Positions 26,250-35,152 of a DNA stretch of 64,000 bases are shown here, piece after piece. Both the position numbers and the translations under genes were made by a program. Under the pieces are notes generated by a model. That model had not been told where the DNA came from and made no database searches. It saw nothing but the letters and a program-made list of their open reading frames with translations. Origin of the DNA: Rhizobium sp. 11515TR (GTDB lineage Bacteria; Pseudomonadota; Alphaproteobacteria; Rhizobiales; Rhizobiaceae). The stretch is taken from assembly GCF_002277895.1 (NCBI RefSeq), contig NZ_CP022999.1, forward strand, positions 62,001-126,000. Direction: 5' to 3'. Numbering within the stretch: the stretch's first letter is position 1; each line of letters opens with the position of its first letter.

Positions 26250-27344
26250 TCACTTACCCCAGATCTTCTTATACTCGTCCTTGTAACCGTTGTCCGGATC
26301 GAAGGTGTTCTTCGGACCACCGTCGGATTGGATATTGTCTGCCGTCACGACATGCAGCGGCGAGAGATAGCCGGACCATTTTTCGCCGGCGAAGGCACGA
26401 TTGAGCTCGTCCACCAGCTGCCAGCCCTGGAGATTAAGGGGTTCGGCCACGGTGACCTTCTGGAATTGACCGGCGCGGATGCGCTCATAGGCCGATTGCG
26501 AACCGTCGCCGGCAGCGACATTGATCGGCGCATCGGTGCCGCTTTTGCCGGCGGAGGCGAGCGATGGACCCATGAAATCGAAATAAAGGTCGTTGATCGC
26601 AAGCGAATGCGTCCAGCTGTCGCCGTATTTCTGAAGGAGGGAGGTCGTGAGCTGTGGCATACGCTGCGATGTCTCGGCAATCGGCGTATCGACATATTCA
26701 AGCACCTTGCCGCCCAGACGCTCAATCTCCTGCTTCATCCTGTCCGCCTTGGCGATGGCAATCGCATAGGTGGAGTCGGTGAAGATGATGACGCCCGGTT
26801 TGCCCTTGGCATCGACGAATGCCCAATCAGCCGCCGCTTTGGAGACTTCCATGGCATCGGTGCTGACATTGGCGAAGAGGCCATTCTTGTCGTCGGGGCC
26901 GATGGTCGGGCCGGCATGCCAGGCGACCAGAGGGATTTTGGCGGCCTTTGCCTGTTCCAGCGCAGGGGCCTGTTCGACGGCATCGAAGCCATCGATGATG
27001 ATGCCGGCAGGCTGCAGCGCTATCGCCTGACCGAAGGCCGCCGTACGCCCGCCGATGGAGCCGGCGCCGTCGAGAACCTTCACTTCCCAGCCGATCGCCT
27101 TCGCCGCTTCCTCGACACCGTTGCTGACGCCGAGAATGCCGCCATTCTTGAGATCGCCCGCGAGCACGACGATGGTCTTGCCGGTCTGCGCCTTCGGGCC
27201 CGTGGTCGGGCCGTCCCATTTGGTGACCGGGGTTGCGTATTTGTCGACGACGGCCTTCGCATCCGCCAGCGGATCGGCATAGGCCTGGCCGGCGCATAGT
27301 ACCAGGATCGCTGTCGTGGCCTGCAGGAATTGTCTACGATTCAT
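26250..27344 (-). CDS. Sugar ABC transporter substrate-binding protein
   Basis: 364 residues of the ribose-type (periplasmic binding protein 1) family. The N-terminus MNRRQFLQATTAILVLCAGQAYA looks like a twin-arginine (Tat) signal with cleavage after AYA. It starts at 27344 behind GGGAGGAG. Last gene of a three-gene operon whose promoter carries operator site D. The regulon context suggests uptake of idonate, gluconate or a related sugar acid. Ribose-type transporters do not normally carry sugar acids, so an aldose or lactone is possible. Confidence 0.9.
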   Translation of the reverse strand: MNRRQFLQATTAILVLCAGQAYADPLADAKAVVDKYATPVTKWDGPTTGPKAQTGKTIVVLAGDLKNGGILGVSNGVEEAAKAIGWEVKVLDGAGSIGGRTAAFGQAIALQPAGIIIDGFDAVEQAPALEQAKAAKIPLVAWHAGPTIGPDDKNGLFANVSTDAMEVSKAAADWAFVDAKGKPGVIIFTDSTYAIAIAKADRMKQEIERLGGKVLEYVDTPIAETSQRMPQLTTSLLQKYGDSWTHSLAINDLYFDFMGPSLASAGKSGTDAPINVAAGDGSQSAYERIRAGQFQKVTVAEPLNLQGWQLVDELNRAFAGEKWSGYLSPLHVVTADNIQSDGGPKNTFDPDNGYKDEYKKIWGK

Positions 27345-27384
27345 GTCTTCTCCTCCCTTTGGACATTCGAACTTCAGATGATCT

Positions 27385-28455
27385 TCATTTCTCCGCCGGC
27401 TTGGCGGAAAGTTGTGGTGCCTGGGCCGGGGCCATGCGTCCTGCGTGGCTGCGGCGGCGCTGGGCGTAACCGGCAATACCGATCGCGACGAGCAGGGTGA
27501 CGCCGTTGAACAGGGGCTCGACATAGAAGGAGCCGCCGAACTGCTGGATGCCGGCAATGCCGACTGCCAGAATGATGACGCCGATCATCGTGCCCCAGAC
27601 GTTGACGCGGCCCGGCTTAATGGTGGTTGATCCTAGGAAGGCGCCGACCAGCGCGGGCAAAAGATATTCAAGCCCGACGCTTGCCTGACCGATGCGCAGC
27701 TTGGAGGCGAGCAGAACGCCTGCAATGGCGGCAAGCGTGCCCGAGGTGACGAAGGCGCCGATGACGAAGCGGCGCACGGGAATGCCGTTGAGCGCGGCCG
27801 CCTTCGGATTGGCGCCGATTGCATAGATGTAGCGGCCGATCGGCAGGTATTCGAGGATGATCCACATGACGAACGCGAGCGCCAGAACATAGATGCCCGT
27901 GATCGGCAGGCCGAAGACCATCGTGCCGTTCAGCGCATAAAACCCCTGCGGCAGCATGCCCACGACCTGCCGTCCGCCCGTATGCCATAGCGCAATGGCA
28001 TAGAGGACCGTGCCCGTGCCGAGCGTTGCGATGAAGCTGTCGATCTTGGCGATCTCAACCAGAAGGCCGTTCAGGAAGCCGGTCAGCGCGCCAAGCGCGA
28101 TGACGATCAGAACGGCAACCGGCCACGGCAGGCCGAACATCGTTTGAAGGCTGATCGCCAGCACATGCCAGAGCACGATGCCATAGCCGATGGTCAGATC
28201 GATGCGGCCTGCAGCCATCGGGATCATCGCCGCCAGCGACAGGATGGCGATGATCGTCTTGTCCGAAATGATCGAACGCAGATTGAGCATCGTCGGGAAT
28301 GTCTGCGGCAGCAGAACGGAAAAGAGCAGGATCAGAAAGACCGTCAGGATGACGAGGCCATAGACGGGCAGCAGGCGCTGGATCTTCTGGCCGAGGCTCA
28401 TGGCCGAAAGCTCGGCGCGGGTCGGCTCGAGCGCATTGGATTCGATCGATTGCAT
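27385..28455 (-). CDS. Sugar ABC transporter permease (ribose type)
   Basis: 356 residues with about nine or ten membrane helices and the RbsC-like permease core (GRIDLTIGYGIVLWH, IGANPKAAALNGIPVRR). Starts at 28455 behind GGAGGA. Lies between the ATPase gene (16-bp gap) and the binding-protein gene (40-bp gap). The longer frame to 28575 overlaps the ATPase gene and is rejected. Confidence 0.92.
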   Translation of the reverse strand: MQSIESNALEPTRAELSAMSLGQKIQRLLPVYGLVILTVFLILLFSVLLPQTFPTMLNLRSIISDKTIIAILSLAAMIPMAAGRIDLTIGYGIVLWHVLAISLQTMFGLPWPVAVLIVIALGALTGFLNGLLVEIAKIDSFIATLGTGTVLYAIALWHTGGRQVVGMLPQGFYALNGTMVFGLPITGIYVLALAFVMWIILEYLPIGRYIYAIGANPKAAALNGIPVRRFVIGAFVTSGTLAAIAGVLLASKLRIGQASVGLEYLLPALVGAFLGSTTIKPGRVNVWGTMIGVIILAVGIAGIQQFGGSFYVEPLFNGVTLLVAIGIAGYAQRRRSHAGRMAPAQAPQLSAKPAEK

Positions 28456-28471
28456 GGTGTTCTCCTCCGGT

Positions 28472-29968
28472 TCAAGCCGCTTCGGATGCAGATGCGGCAG
28501 CGATGACCGCCGGTGTTGTAAGATCGGCACCGCTGAGTTCGCGCACGATCCTCCCGCGCGAAAACACCAGGGCACGATGGCAGATGTGAGCGATTTCCTC
28601 GAAATCGGTGGAGACGACGAGAACGGCTAGGCCCGCCTCGACCGCCTCTGCGATCAGGCGATAGATATCGGCCTTGGCGCCGACGTCGACGCCTGCAGTC
28701 GGATCCTCGGCGATCAGCAATTTGCGGCCCGTCGCTAACCATCGTCCCACGACGACTTTCTGCTGATTGCCGCCGGACAGCGCCTCGATGGCAAGGCTCT
28801 GATCGTTAGGCCTAAGACCGACACGGCTCCCAAGCGAATAAGCAGCTTCTGCTTCGCGGCGTGGAGACAAGAACGAAAACAGGCTTCGTCCGGAGGCACC
28901 GGGGTTCAGGAAGGTATTTTCACGCAGGCTGAGCGACATGGCGACGGATTCTTCCGTCCGATCCCTGGCGATCAGCCCGATACCCGAAGCCATCGCGGCG
29001 ACGGTGCTGGAAAGGTCGGGTGCGGCCCCATTCAAGCGAACGCTGCCTTGCGATGGTTCGCAACCGAACAGCGCGCGTCCGATCAATTCCTGACCGGCGC
29101 CGCGCAAGCCGACGAGACCGAGCAATTCGCCCTGTCGGATATCGAAGGATACAGGACCTGCGCCGCGGCAGCTGAGCTCTTTTACGGAAACGATCGCAGG
29201 CCCGGCGCTTCTTTCTGCCTTGACGAACAGTTGGTCCGCCTTGCGCCCGACGATCATGCGGATGAGTTCATTCGGCGTCGTCTCGGAGACTGGCTTCTGG
29301 CCCATCAGTTGACCGTCGCGCAGGACTGCAACCCGGTCGGCGATACGGAAGATTTCGTCGAGCCGGTGCGAGACGTAGATCATGGCCACGCCGCGCTCTT
29401 TCAGTGGACGGATGGCGGCAAAGAGCTTCTCGACTTCATCGGCGGGCAGGCTAGCTGTGGGTTCGTCAAGCACGAGCACGTCGGCTTCGACAGCGAGTGC
29501 GCGGGCGATTGCCACAAGCGATTTTTCCGTACGGGTCAGCTCCTGGACGCGGGTCGACGGATCGAAATCGCAGCCGACGAGTTTTAGCGCTTCCGCGGTG
29601 CGCCGCTCGGTCGTCCGCCAATCAATCAGCCGTCCGCGCAAGGAATAGCCCTGGGCGAGCCCGACATTCTCGCCCACCGTCATCCATTCGATCAGTCCGA
29701 GATCCTGGTGAATGAAGGCGACCGACTGGCGCTGGTTGGGTTGGGGCGGGCGATGATGATAGGGCTTGCCGCGAAACAGGATCTGCCCGCCATCCGGCTT
29801 GTAGATGCCAGCCAAGGTCTTGATGAGCGTCGATTTGCCCGCGCCATTCTCTCCGAGAAGCGCGAGAATTTCGCCCCGCTGCAGGTCGAGAGATACGTTC
29901 GACAGGGCGCGTGTTCCGCCAAATTCCTTGGTGATATCGGAAAATTCGAGCAGCTTTCCGTTGTCCAT
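28472..29968 (-). CDS. Sugar ABC transporter ATP-binding protein (RbsA/MglA type)
   Basis: 498 residues with two nucleotide-binding domains, as in RbsA. The N-terminal half has Walker A GENGAGKST near residue 38 and Walker B VLVLDEPTASLP. The C-terminal half has a degenerate Walker A (GLRGAGQELIGRALFG), signature LSGGNQQKVVVGRWL and LLIAEDPTAGVDVG. First gene of the operon; 34 bp upstream lies operator site D inside the presumed promoter. Confidence 0.93.
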   Translation of the reverse strand: MDNGKLLEFSDITKEFGGTRALSNVSLDLQRGEILALLGENGAGKSTLIKTLAGIYKPDGGQILFRGKPYHHRPPQPNQRQSVAFIHQDLGLIEWMTVGENVGLAQGYSLRGRLIDWRTTERRTAEALKLVGCDFDPSTRVQELTRTEKSLVAIARALAVEADVLVLDEPTASLPADEVEKLFAAIRPLKERGVAMIYVSHRLDEIFRIADRVAVLRDGQLMGQKPVSETTPNELIRMIVGRKADQLFVKAERSAGPAIVSVKELSCRGAGPVSFDIRQGELLGLVGLRGAGQELIGRALFGCEPSQGSVRLNGAAPDLSSTVAAMASGIGLIARDRTEESVAMSLSLRENTFLNPGASGRSLFSFLSPRREAEAAYSLGSRVGLRPNDQSLAIEALSGGNQQKVVVGRWLATGRKLLIAEDPTAGVDVGAKADIYRLIAEAVEAGLAVLVVSTDFEEIAHICHRALVFSRGRIVRELSGADLTTPAVIAAASASEAA

Positions 29969-29997
29969 CCTGCTCCTCCCAAAGCTTCGATGAGAGG

Positions 29998-30026
29998 AGG
30001 CTATGTTATCGATAACATTCCGTCAA
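29998..30026 (-). promoter_or_regulatory. Promoter with GntR/IdnR-type operator, site D
   Basis: ATGTTATCGATAACAT at 30003-30018, identical to site B. On the minus strand a TTGACG (30026-30021) is followed after 17 bp by TAGCCT (30003-29998), so the operator fills the spacer of the ABC operon promoter. Confidence 0.75.
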
Positions 30027-30354
30027 GAGGCTCAAAGACATCTAAGGAACACTCAGCTACTTGGCGCCAGCGCACGCGGAAGTCGGCGTATTAGCCGAGA
30101 TGTTGTTTTAGGTATAAAATATATTCCTGAAGGTTAGATCGTATTATGAAATAATATACGTATAATCAAAATATATACAGTGATGATATGCTGATATATC
30201 CATATGGTTGCAATTGTAATATTTATTGTTTGGCGAATTGATTTTGTTAATCATCCAGATTTATTTCAAACGGAGATGTGAGCGAGGATTTACTTTCAGG
30301 GATATAATTGAAGCCTGAAAGATAATCCGCGGATGCGGCACATGAGAGGATTAT
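30027..30354. other. AT-rich intergenic region upstream of the AraC gene
   Basis: About 330 bp between the ABC promoter and the AraC regulator. 30095-30260 is much richer in A and T than its surroundings (ATATACGTATAATC, ATATATACAG). No gene fits. It may carry the AraC promoter and binding sites; none was clearly recognised. Confidence 0.45.
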
Positions 30355-31341
30355 TTGACCTACGCGACGCTCTCGGTGTTCAAAGTCGATAAGGCCGATG
30401 CCGAGGAGATGACGGCGCATTATGCGAGAACCTTGTTTCCCGCCATTGTCGAGCCTCTCAATGGCCGCGGCACGATTTCGGTGGCGGATCGTCACTATAC
30501 GATCGGTTCCTGCAGCATTTGGCGCGGCAAATGTCTCTCCGGCATGAGCGTCAAATTGTCCGGCGGTCCCGATGCCTACGGCCTTTATCTACCGACCGCT
30601 GGCAGGATGCTGATCGAGACGGAAGGGCGGCAGCTGGAGTCGCTGCCGGGCAGAGGCCTGCTGGCCGATATGTCATCTTTTGAACATCTGACATTGTTCG
30701 AACAGCGCGGTCATATGGGTATCGCATTCGAAAAGCCGGCTATGGTTCGGCAGCTCAGCGAGTTGCTGGACGCACCGGTTCGAGATGATCTGAAATTTAC
30801 CGGCCCCGTCGATCTGATGTCGGGGCGAGGTATGCAGATCGCAACGCTTGCAAATCTCCTCTGGCAGGATCTCGCGACAGGCGGCGCAGAACGATCCTCG
30901 GCCGCATTCATCGAAAGCCTCCTGCGGGCGATGATGATCGCTTTGCTTGAAACCGTCCCGCACAACTATTCGGCACAATTGCTGCGACCGGCATCACCGG
31001 CTATCCCGAGGCAGCTGAAACGCGCAATGGAATATATGCACGCCAATGCCGGTGCAGACATCAGAATGGCCGATATTGCCCGGGAAACCGGAACGAGCGT
31101 GCGATCCTTGCAGGCGGCGTTTCAGCAGTTCAAGAACACAACGCCTCTTGGCTATTTGCGGAACATACGACTGCAGGGTGCACGCAAAACCCTTATGGAT
31201 TCGGGCCATTCGCGGCTGATTGCCGACATTGCGCGCGATTGGGGATTTTCTCATATGGGCCGCTTCGCAGCACTCTACTATCAATCTTTCGGCGAGATGC
31301 CGTCCGAGACCGCCAGGCAACCTCGGCGTAGAAATGAATAG
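30355..31341 (+). CDS. AraC family transcriptional regulator
   Basis: 328 residues from TTG 30355, with AGAGGA four bases upstream; the ATG at 30342 is out of frame. The N-terminal half resembles the AraC-binding-like-2 cupin domain. The C-terminal AraC HTH pair is at about residues 222-318 (ADIRMADIARETGTSVRSLQAAFQQF and HSRLIADIARDWGFSHMGRFAALYYQSFGEMPSE). Its target is not obvious: it faces away from the ABC operon and converges on the dhaL operon. Confidence 0.88.
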   Translation: MTYATLSVFKVDKADAEEMTAHYARTLFPAIVEPLNGRGTISVADRHYTIGSCSIWRGKCLSGMSVKLSGGPDAYGLYLPTAGRMLIETEGRQLESLPGRGLLADMSSFEHLTLFEQRGHMGIAFEKPAMVRQLSELLDAPVRDDLKFTGPVDLMSGRGMQIATLANLLWQDLATGGAERSSAAFIESLLRAMMIALLETVPHNYSAQLLRPASPAIPRQLKRAMEYMHANAGADIRMADIARETGTSVRSLQAAFQQFKNTTPLGYLRNIRLQGARKTLMDSGHSRLIADIARDWGFSHMGRFAALYYQSFGEMPSETARQPRRRNE

Positions 31342-31555
31342 CGCTGCGATCTGCTTGCGCGAGGAAGTTGCTTTGCTGGAGCGGGTCTATTCGCCGACGG
31401 CGTTACAACGAATGGGTGCGGATTGAGCATCCGGACATTTAGTTATTGCATCGACAAACTTGAAAATCGGAACGACAAGAGCTGGCTAACCAATATCGAG
31501 TGGGCATTGGTGAGAACAATTTAGCAAGAACACATGTTAGTAGGCTCTTAATCGC

Positions 31556-32212
31556 TTAACCGCCCGCCTTACCCTCCACAAACGTATCCCGCATCGCCCG
31601 CAGAATAATCACCGCCGAAGCTGCCCCCGGGTCGATATGCCCGAGCGACCTTTCCCCCAGCCGCGCCGCACGGCCGCGGGCGGCCACCATGGAGCTTGTG
31701 GAGTTCGCTCCAGCTTCGGCGGCCTCGAGGATGGCGCTCCACATGGCGGCAACATCGCGTGAACCCGCTTTCGCATCGATGGCGGCCTCGGCGGCGGGGA
31801 TCCAGGCGTCGAGCATGGTCTTATCGCCGCGCTGGCCCTTGCCGCGCTGCTGGATGCCGGACCGCATCTCGTCGATGATCATGGCCTGGCAGGCCGTAGA
31901 GAGGGATTCATCCGCCTTCAGCGCTTGCGAGGCCCGCCGGAAGGCGGTGGCATAGAGCGGGCCGGTCGAGGCGCCGACGGCATCCAGGAAGGCAGAGGCT
32001 GCGGTAGAGAAGATCTCCGAGGGCGATACCTGCGCAAGATCGAGCTTTGCGAGCTCCGCATTCACGGCCATAAAGCCGAGAGACATGGTGATGCCGTGAT
32101 CGGCGTCACCGATTGCGCCATCCAGCTCGGAGAGGCGGTCTTTTTCGGCATTGATCGCGATCGATATGCGCTGAAACATGGTGCCCAGGCAGCGGGCGGC
32201 TTTTTCCGGCAT
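31556..32212 (-). CDS. dhaL: DhaL-type kinase subunit (paired with the SorC-DhaK fusion)
   Basis: 218 residues from ATG 32212, behind GGAGGAAGACG. DhaL fold: Mg-nucleotide-binding acidic motif GAIGDADHGITM, then GASTGPLYATAF and the C-terminal SLGHIDPGAASAVIIL. It supplies the nucleotide-binding part for a DhaK partner, presumably the fusion protein ending 55 bp upstream. No DhaM phosphoryl donor is in the window, so ATP may be used directly, as in erythrulose kinases. Last gene of the operon. Confidence 0.88.
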   Translation of the reverse strand: MPEKAARCLGTMFQRISIAINAEKDRLSELDGAIGDADHGITMSLGFMAVNAELAKLDLAQVSPSEIFSTAASAFLDAVGASTGPLYATAFRRASQALKADESLSTACQAMIIDEMRSGIQQRGKGQRGDKTMLDAWIPAAEAAIDAKAGSRDVAAMWSAILEAAEAGANSTSSMVAARGRAARLGERSLGHIDPGAASAVIILRAMRDTFVEGKAGG

Positions 32213-32267
32213 CGTCTTCCTCCCGGTCCCGGCCATGTCTGTTGTCGCCGGGCACATTTTTATAGCT

Positions 32268-34364
32268 TCATCCGACCTTCAAGGCGAAGGTGTCGCATGG
32301 ATGGTTCAGCATTTCGGTCAATTCCTGATCGAGATGCAGGATGGATATGGATGCGCCGACCATGTCCAGCGACGTGCAATAATGCCCCACCCAGTTTGCC
32401 TCTATCTTGATGTCCTTGGCGCTCAGCCTCTGTTCGACGCGGCGGAACAGGATATAGAGTTCCATCAGCGGCGTCGCGCCGAAGGAGTTGATGAGCACGG
32501 CCACCCGATCGCCCGCAACCGGCTTCATTTCGGAGAATATCCGGTCCATCACCCGGTCGGCGATCTCGTCGGCGCTCATCATCTTCTCGCGGGTCACGCC
32601 GCGTTCGCCGTGAATGCCCATGCCGAATTCGATATCGTCAGGCCCGATTTCGAAGTTATGGCGTTGGGTCTGCGGCAGGGAGCAAGGCTCCAGCGCAACG
32701 CCCATGGTGAAGGTGCGATCATTGGCCTTGCGCGTCACTGCTTCGCAGGCATCGAGCGACAAGCCCTTGTCGCAGGCAGCTCCCGCGATCTTGAAGATGA
32801 AGAAATTGCCGGCAACGCCGCGTCGTCCCTCGCGATCCTCGATCGGAGAGGAGGAGATATCGTCTGTGGTTAGCACCGTGCGAACGTCGATCTGCTGCTC
32901 CTGTGCCATTTCGGCGGCCATCTCGAAGTTCATGACGTCGCCGGCATAGTTGCCGTAGACGAAGAGCACGCCTTCGCCGCCAGACGACGCCTTCGCGCAT
33001 TCGAGGATCGGGGTTGGCGGAGGCGAGGAAAAGATGTTGCCGATGGCGACGGCATCGGCAAGCCCCTTGCCGACATAGCCAAGAAAGCAAGGCTCGTGAC
33101 CGGTGCCGCCGCCGATCACCAGGCCGACCTTACCGGGCCTCGGGCCGGTTCGCGCCATCAGCGCACGGTTCGATCCCTTGATCGGCACGATATGCGAGGC
33201 ATGTGCCTTGACGATGCCTTCGAGCATCTCGTCGACGACATCGTCGGGATTGTTGAGGAATTTCTTGATATGGGTTCTATAGCTGCTGGGCAGGGCAACG
33301 CTATTGTCCACGCGCGGACGCTGCTGGGCTTTCTGATCGAATTCGGTGACGCCATCCGCATTCAGAATGCCGCGCCCCGTGGCCGCGTCGGTAATCAGCA
33401 CGTTGATATAGCCGCCGCGCAAGGCGGCGAGGATTGCGGGCACCTTGTCGAAGCCGCCCGCGACGGCGATGCGTAGCCCGATGGATCTCAGCATGTCGAG
33501 GGATATGCCGATGGTGCGGTCGTCGAGCGGCCCTGCAACCGGCAGACCCTTGGCGTCGATGAAACGGCCGGCAAGAACGCCGACGGCATTCTTGGCCAGA
33601 TAATCCTGCAGGGAGACGGACTCGAAGAAACCGCTGCTGTGAACCGTCGAGTTCGGCCGCAACGACGCCACGCCGAAGATCGCCTTGTTGGCTTTAGAGA
33701 GCGTGGCAAACTGATCCTCGACCAGTGGTTCGCGCAACAAGATCTCCCGAACCTCAGGCGCCGAAACGATCGCCGGAGCCGTGATATTGATCAGCCTGCC
33801 GCCTGTCACATTGGCAAAGGCACTGGCACAGAGCTCCGGCGTGTAGGCAAAGAGTGCGCGCGTGCCGCCGGTTGCCTGGACGATGGTGACATCCTGCAGG
33901 TTCGGTACATTGGCCTGCTCCGCGACCGCGAGAACCGTTCGGCCCCAGGCGACGGCAAGCGTGTCGCCGGATTTCAGCAGGCGGGCGATGGCCTGCGCGC
34001 CAGCGGTTCCAAGGCGGTCGATCAGCGGTCGCGAACCGTCGTCGCTGGGCACCACGAGACAGTCGTGCAGGCCGAAATGGCGCTTGAGTTCTTGAGCGAT
34101 GGAGAGCGAACTCAGGCGAGAGGGCTCGAGTGAGATATTGACGATGCCGCGGCTGCGGGCATCAGCGAGATAGCTGTTCACGGTCGCCCGCGAAATGCCC
34201 ATAATCTCGGCGATGTCGCCTTGGGTCTTGCCATCTTCGTAATAGAGCCAGCAGGCCCAGACATAGGGGTCGTCGCCATAGCGCAAGGGCATGCTATCGG
34301 TCGCATCCGGCACGCCCGCCTTGCTTGCACTGTTCTTGCCGACCGAAGATGCCTTGCCTGTCAT
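32268..34364 (-). CDS. SorC/DeoR-type regulator fused to DhaK kinase domain
   Basis: 698 residues with two halves. Residues 30-345 are a SorC-family regulator: HTH DGKTQGDIAEIMGISRATVNSYL, then a sugar-binding domain containing INVLITDAATGRGIL. Residues 358-698 are a complete DhaK. All three E. coli DhaK active-site residues can be placed: His423 in GTGHEP (His56), Asp476 in YAGDVMNF (Asp109) and His585 in GIHGE (the covalent His218). One protein could therefore sense the substrate or its phosphate and catalyse its phosphorylation with the downstream DhaL. It probably controls the 31.5-40.6 kb operon. The link between the halves is in frame with no stop. Confidence 0.9.
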   Translation of the reverse strand: MTGKASSVGKNSASKAGVPDATDSMPLRYGDDPYVWACWLYYEDGKTQGDIAEIMGISRATVNSYLADARSRGIVNISLEPSRLSSLSIAQELKRHFGLHDCLVVPSDDGSRPLIDRLGTAGAQAIARLLKSGDTLAVAWGRTVLAVAEQANVPNLQDVTIVQATGGTRALFAYTPELCASAFANVTGGRLINITAPAIVSAPEVREILLREPLVEDQFATLSKANKAIFGVASLRPNSTVHSSGFFESVSLQDYLAKNAVGVLAGRFIDAKGLPVAGPLDDRTIGISLDMLRSIGLRIAVAGGFDKVPAILAALRGGYINVLITDAATGRGILNADGVTEFDQKAQQRPRVDNSVALPSSYRTHIKKFLNNPDDVVDEMLEGIVKAHASHIVPIKGSNRALMARTGPRPGKVGLVIGGGTGHEPCFLGYVGKGLADAVAIGNIFSSPPPTPILECAKASSGGEGVLFVYGNYAGDVMNFEMAAEMAQEQQIDVRTVLTTDDISSSPIEDREGRRGVAGNFFIFKIAGAACDKGLSLDACEAVTRKANDRTFTMGVALEPCSLPQTQRHNFEIGPDDIEFGMGIHGERGVTREKMMSADEIADRVMDRIFSEMKPVAGDRVAVLINSFGATPLMELYILFRRVEQRLSAKDIKIEANWVGHYCTSLDMVGASISILHLDQELTEMLNHPCDTFALKVG

Positions 34365-34497
34365 GATGATTCACTGTTTCCCATTTTCGCCTGAAGATGA
34401 AAGCAATGACGCATGTTTGCAAATGCTTCTTCTTGAGGAAGGGCGGCGCGCGACCCCGGGGTGGAGCACGGGATCGCGCAGCCTTGGGAGAGCCCTG
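34365..34497 (-). promoter_or_regulatory. Gap between the two kinase modules with a possible half operator
   Basis: 133 bp between the first DhaL gene and the fusion gene, longer than any other gap in the operon. It contains AAATGCTT (34421-34428), the core of the nested palindrome upstream of the whole operon (40709-40716). An internal promoter with a partial regulator site is possible but weakly supported. Confidence 0.3.
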
Positions 34498-35139
34498 TTA
34501 TTGCAGTCGTGCGCGCGCGCCTTCTGAAAGCTCCTTCAGGATGATGGCGCAGGAGGTGGCGCCGGCGTCCAAAACGCCAAGCGAACGTTCACCCAACCGG
34601 CTGGCGCGGCCGATCTTGGCAACGAGGTTAAGCGTCGAGTCGCGACCAGCCTCGGCAGCTGCGACTAATGCATCGAGCGCCTCGGCAAAGGACTTGCCCA
34701 CAGCATTGGCAGCATCGAACGCCTCGATTGCCGGAACCAGCGTGTCCAGAAGCGTCTTGTCGCCGACTTTGGCGGAACCGATCGACTGGATACCTTCGAG
34801 CCCGGCATGCAACGCCTTGCTATAGGCTGCGCTATCGATGGCCTCGATGCCGTCGAGCTTTTCGGCAATCTCGGTGAACATGACGCCGTAGAGCGGGCCC
34901 ATGGAGCCGCCAATCTCGGTCATCAGTACCGTGCCCAGCGTATCGAGCGAGGCTGACAGCGACTGGTTCTTGCCCTTCAGGCGTTCCGCGGCCATGCCGA
35001 AGCCCTTGGCCATGTTGACGCCATGGTCGCCGTCGCCGATCTTGCCGTCGATCTCGCTGAGATAGGCGCGGTTCTCGACGATACGATCGGTCATCGCCAA
35101 GACGATATCACCGGATGTTGCATTGTTGAATGTCTGCAT
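34498..35139 (-). CDS. dhaL: DhaL-type kinase subunit (paired with the separate DhaK)
   Basis: 213 residues with the DhaL acidic motif GKIGDGDHGVNMAKGF, GGSMGPLYGVMF and the C-terminal SLGVLDAGATSCAIIL. It follows its DhaK partner by 13 bp. Relative to the other DhaL (31556-32212) it is closer to the canonical GDGDHG form. The pair would phosphorylate dihydroxyacetone or a tetrulose. Confidence 0.9.
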   Translation of the reverse strand: MQTFNNATSGDIVLAMTDRIVENRAYLSEIDGKIGDGDHGVNMAKGFGMAAERLKGKNQSLSASLDTLGTVLMTEIGGSMGPLYGVMFTEIAEKLDGIEAIDSAAYSKALHAGLEGIQSIGSAKVGDKTLLDTLVPAIEAFDAANAVGKSFAEALDALVAAAEAGRDSTLNLVAKIGRASRLGERSLGVLDAGATSCAIILKELSEGARARLQ

Positions 35140-35152
35140 GCGTGCGTCCCCC

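Noticed and set aside
26205..27299. 364-codon frame antisense to the sugar-binding protein
   Set aside because: The minus strand has a Tat signal, ribosome site and family motifs; the plus frame has none.
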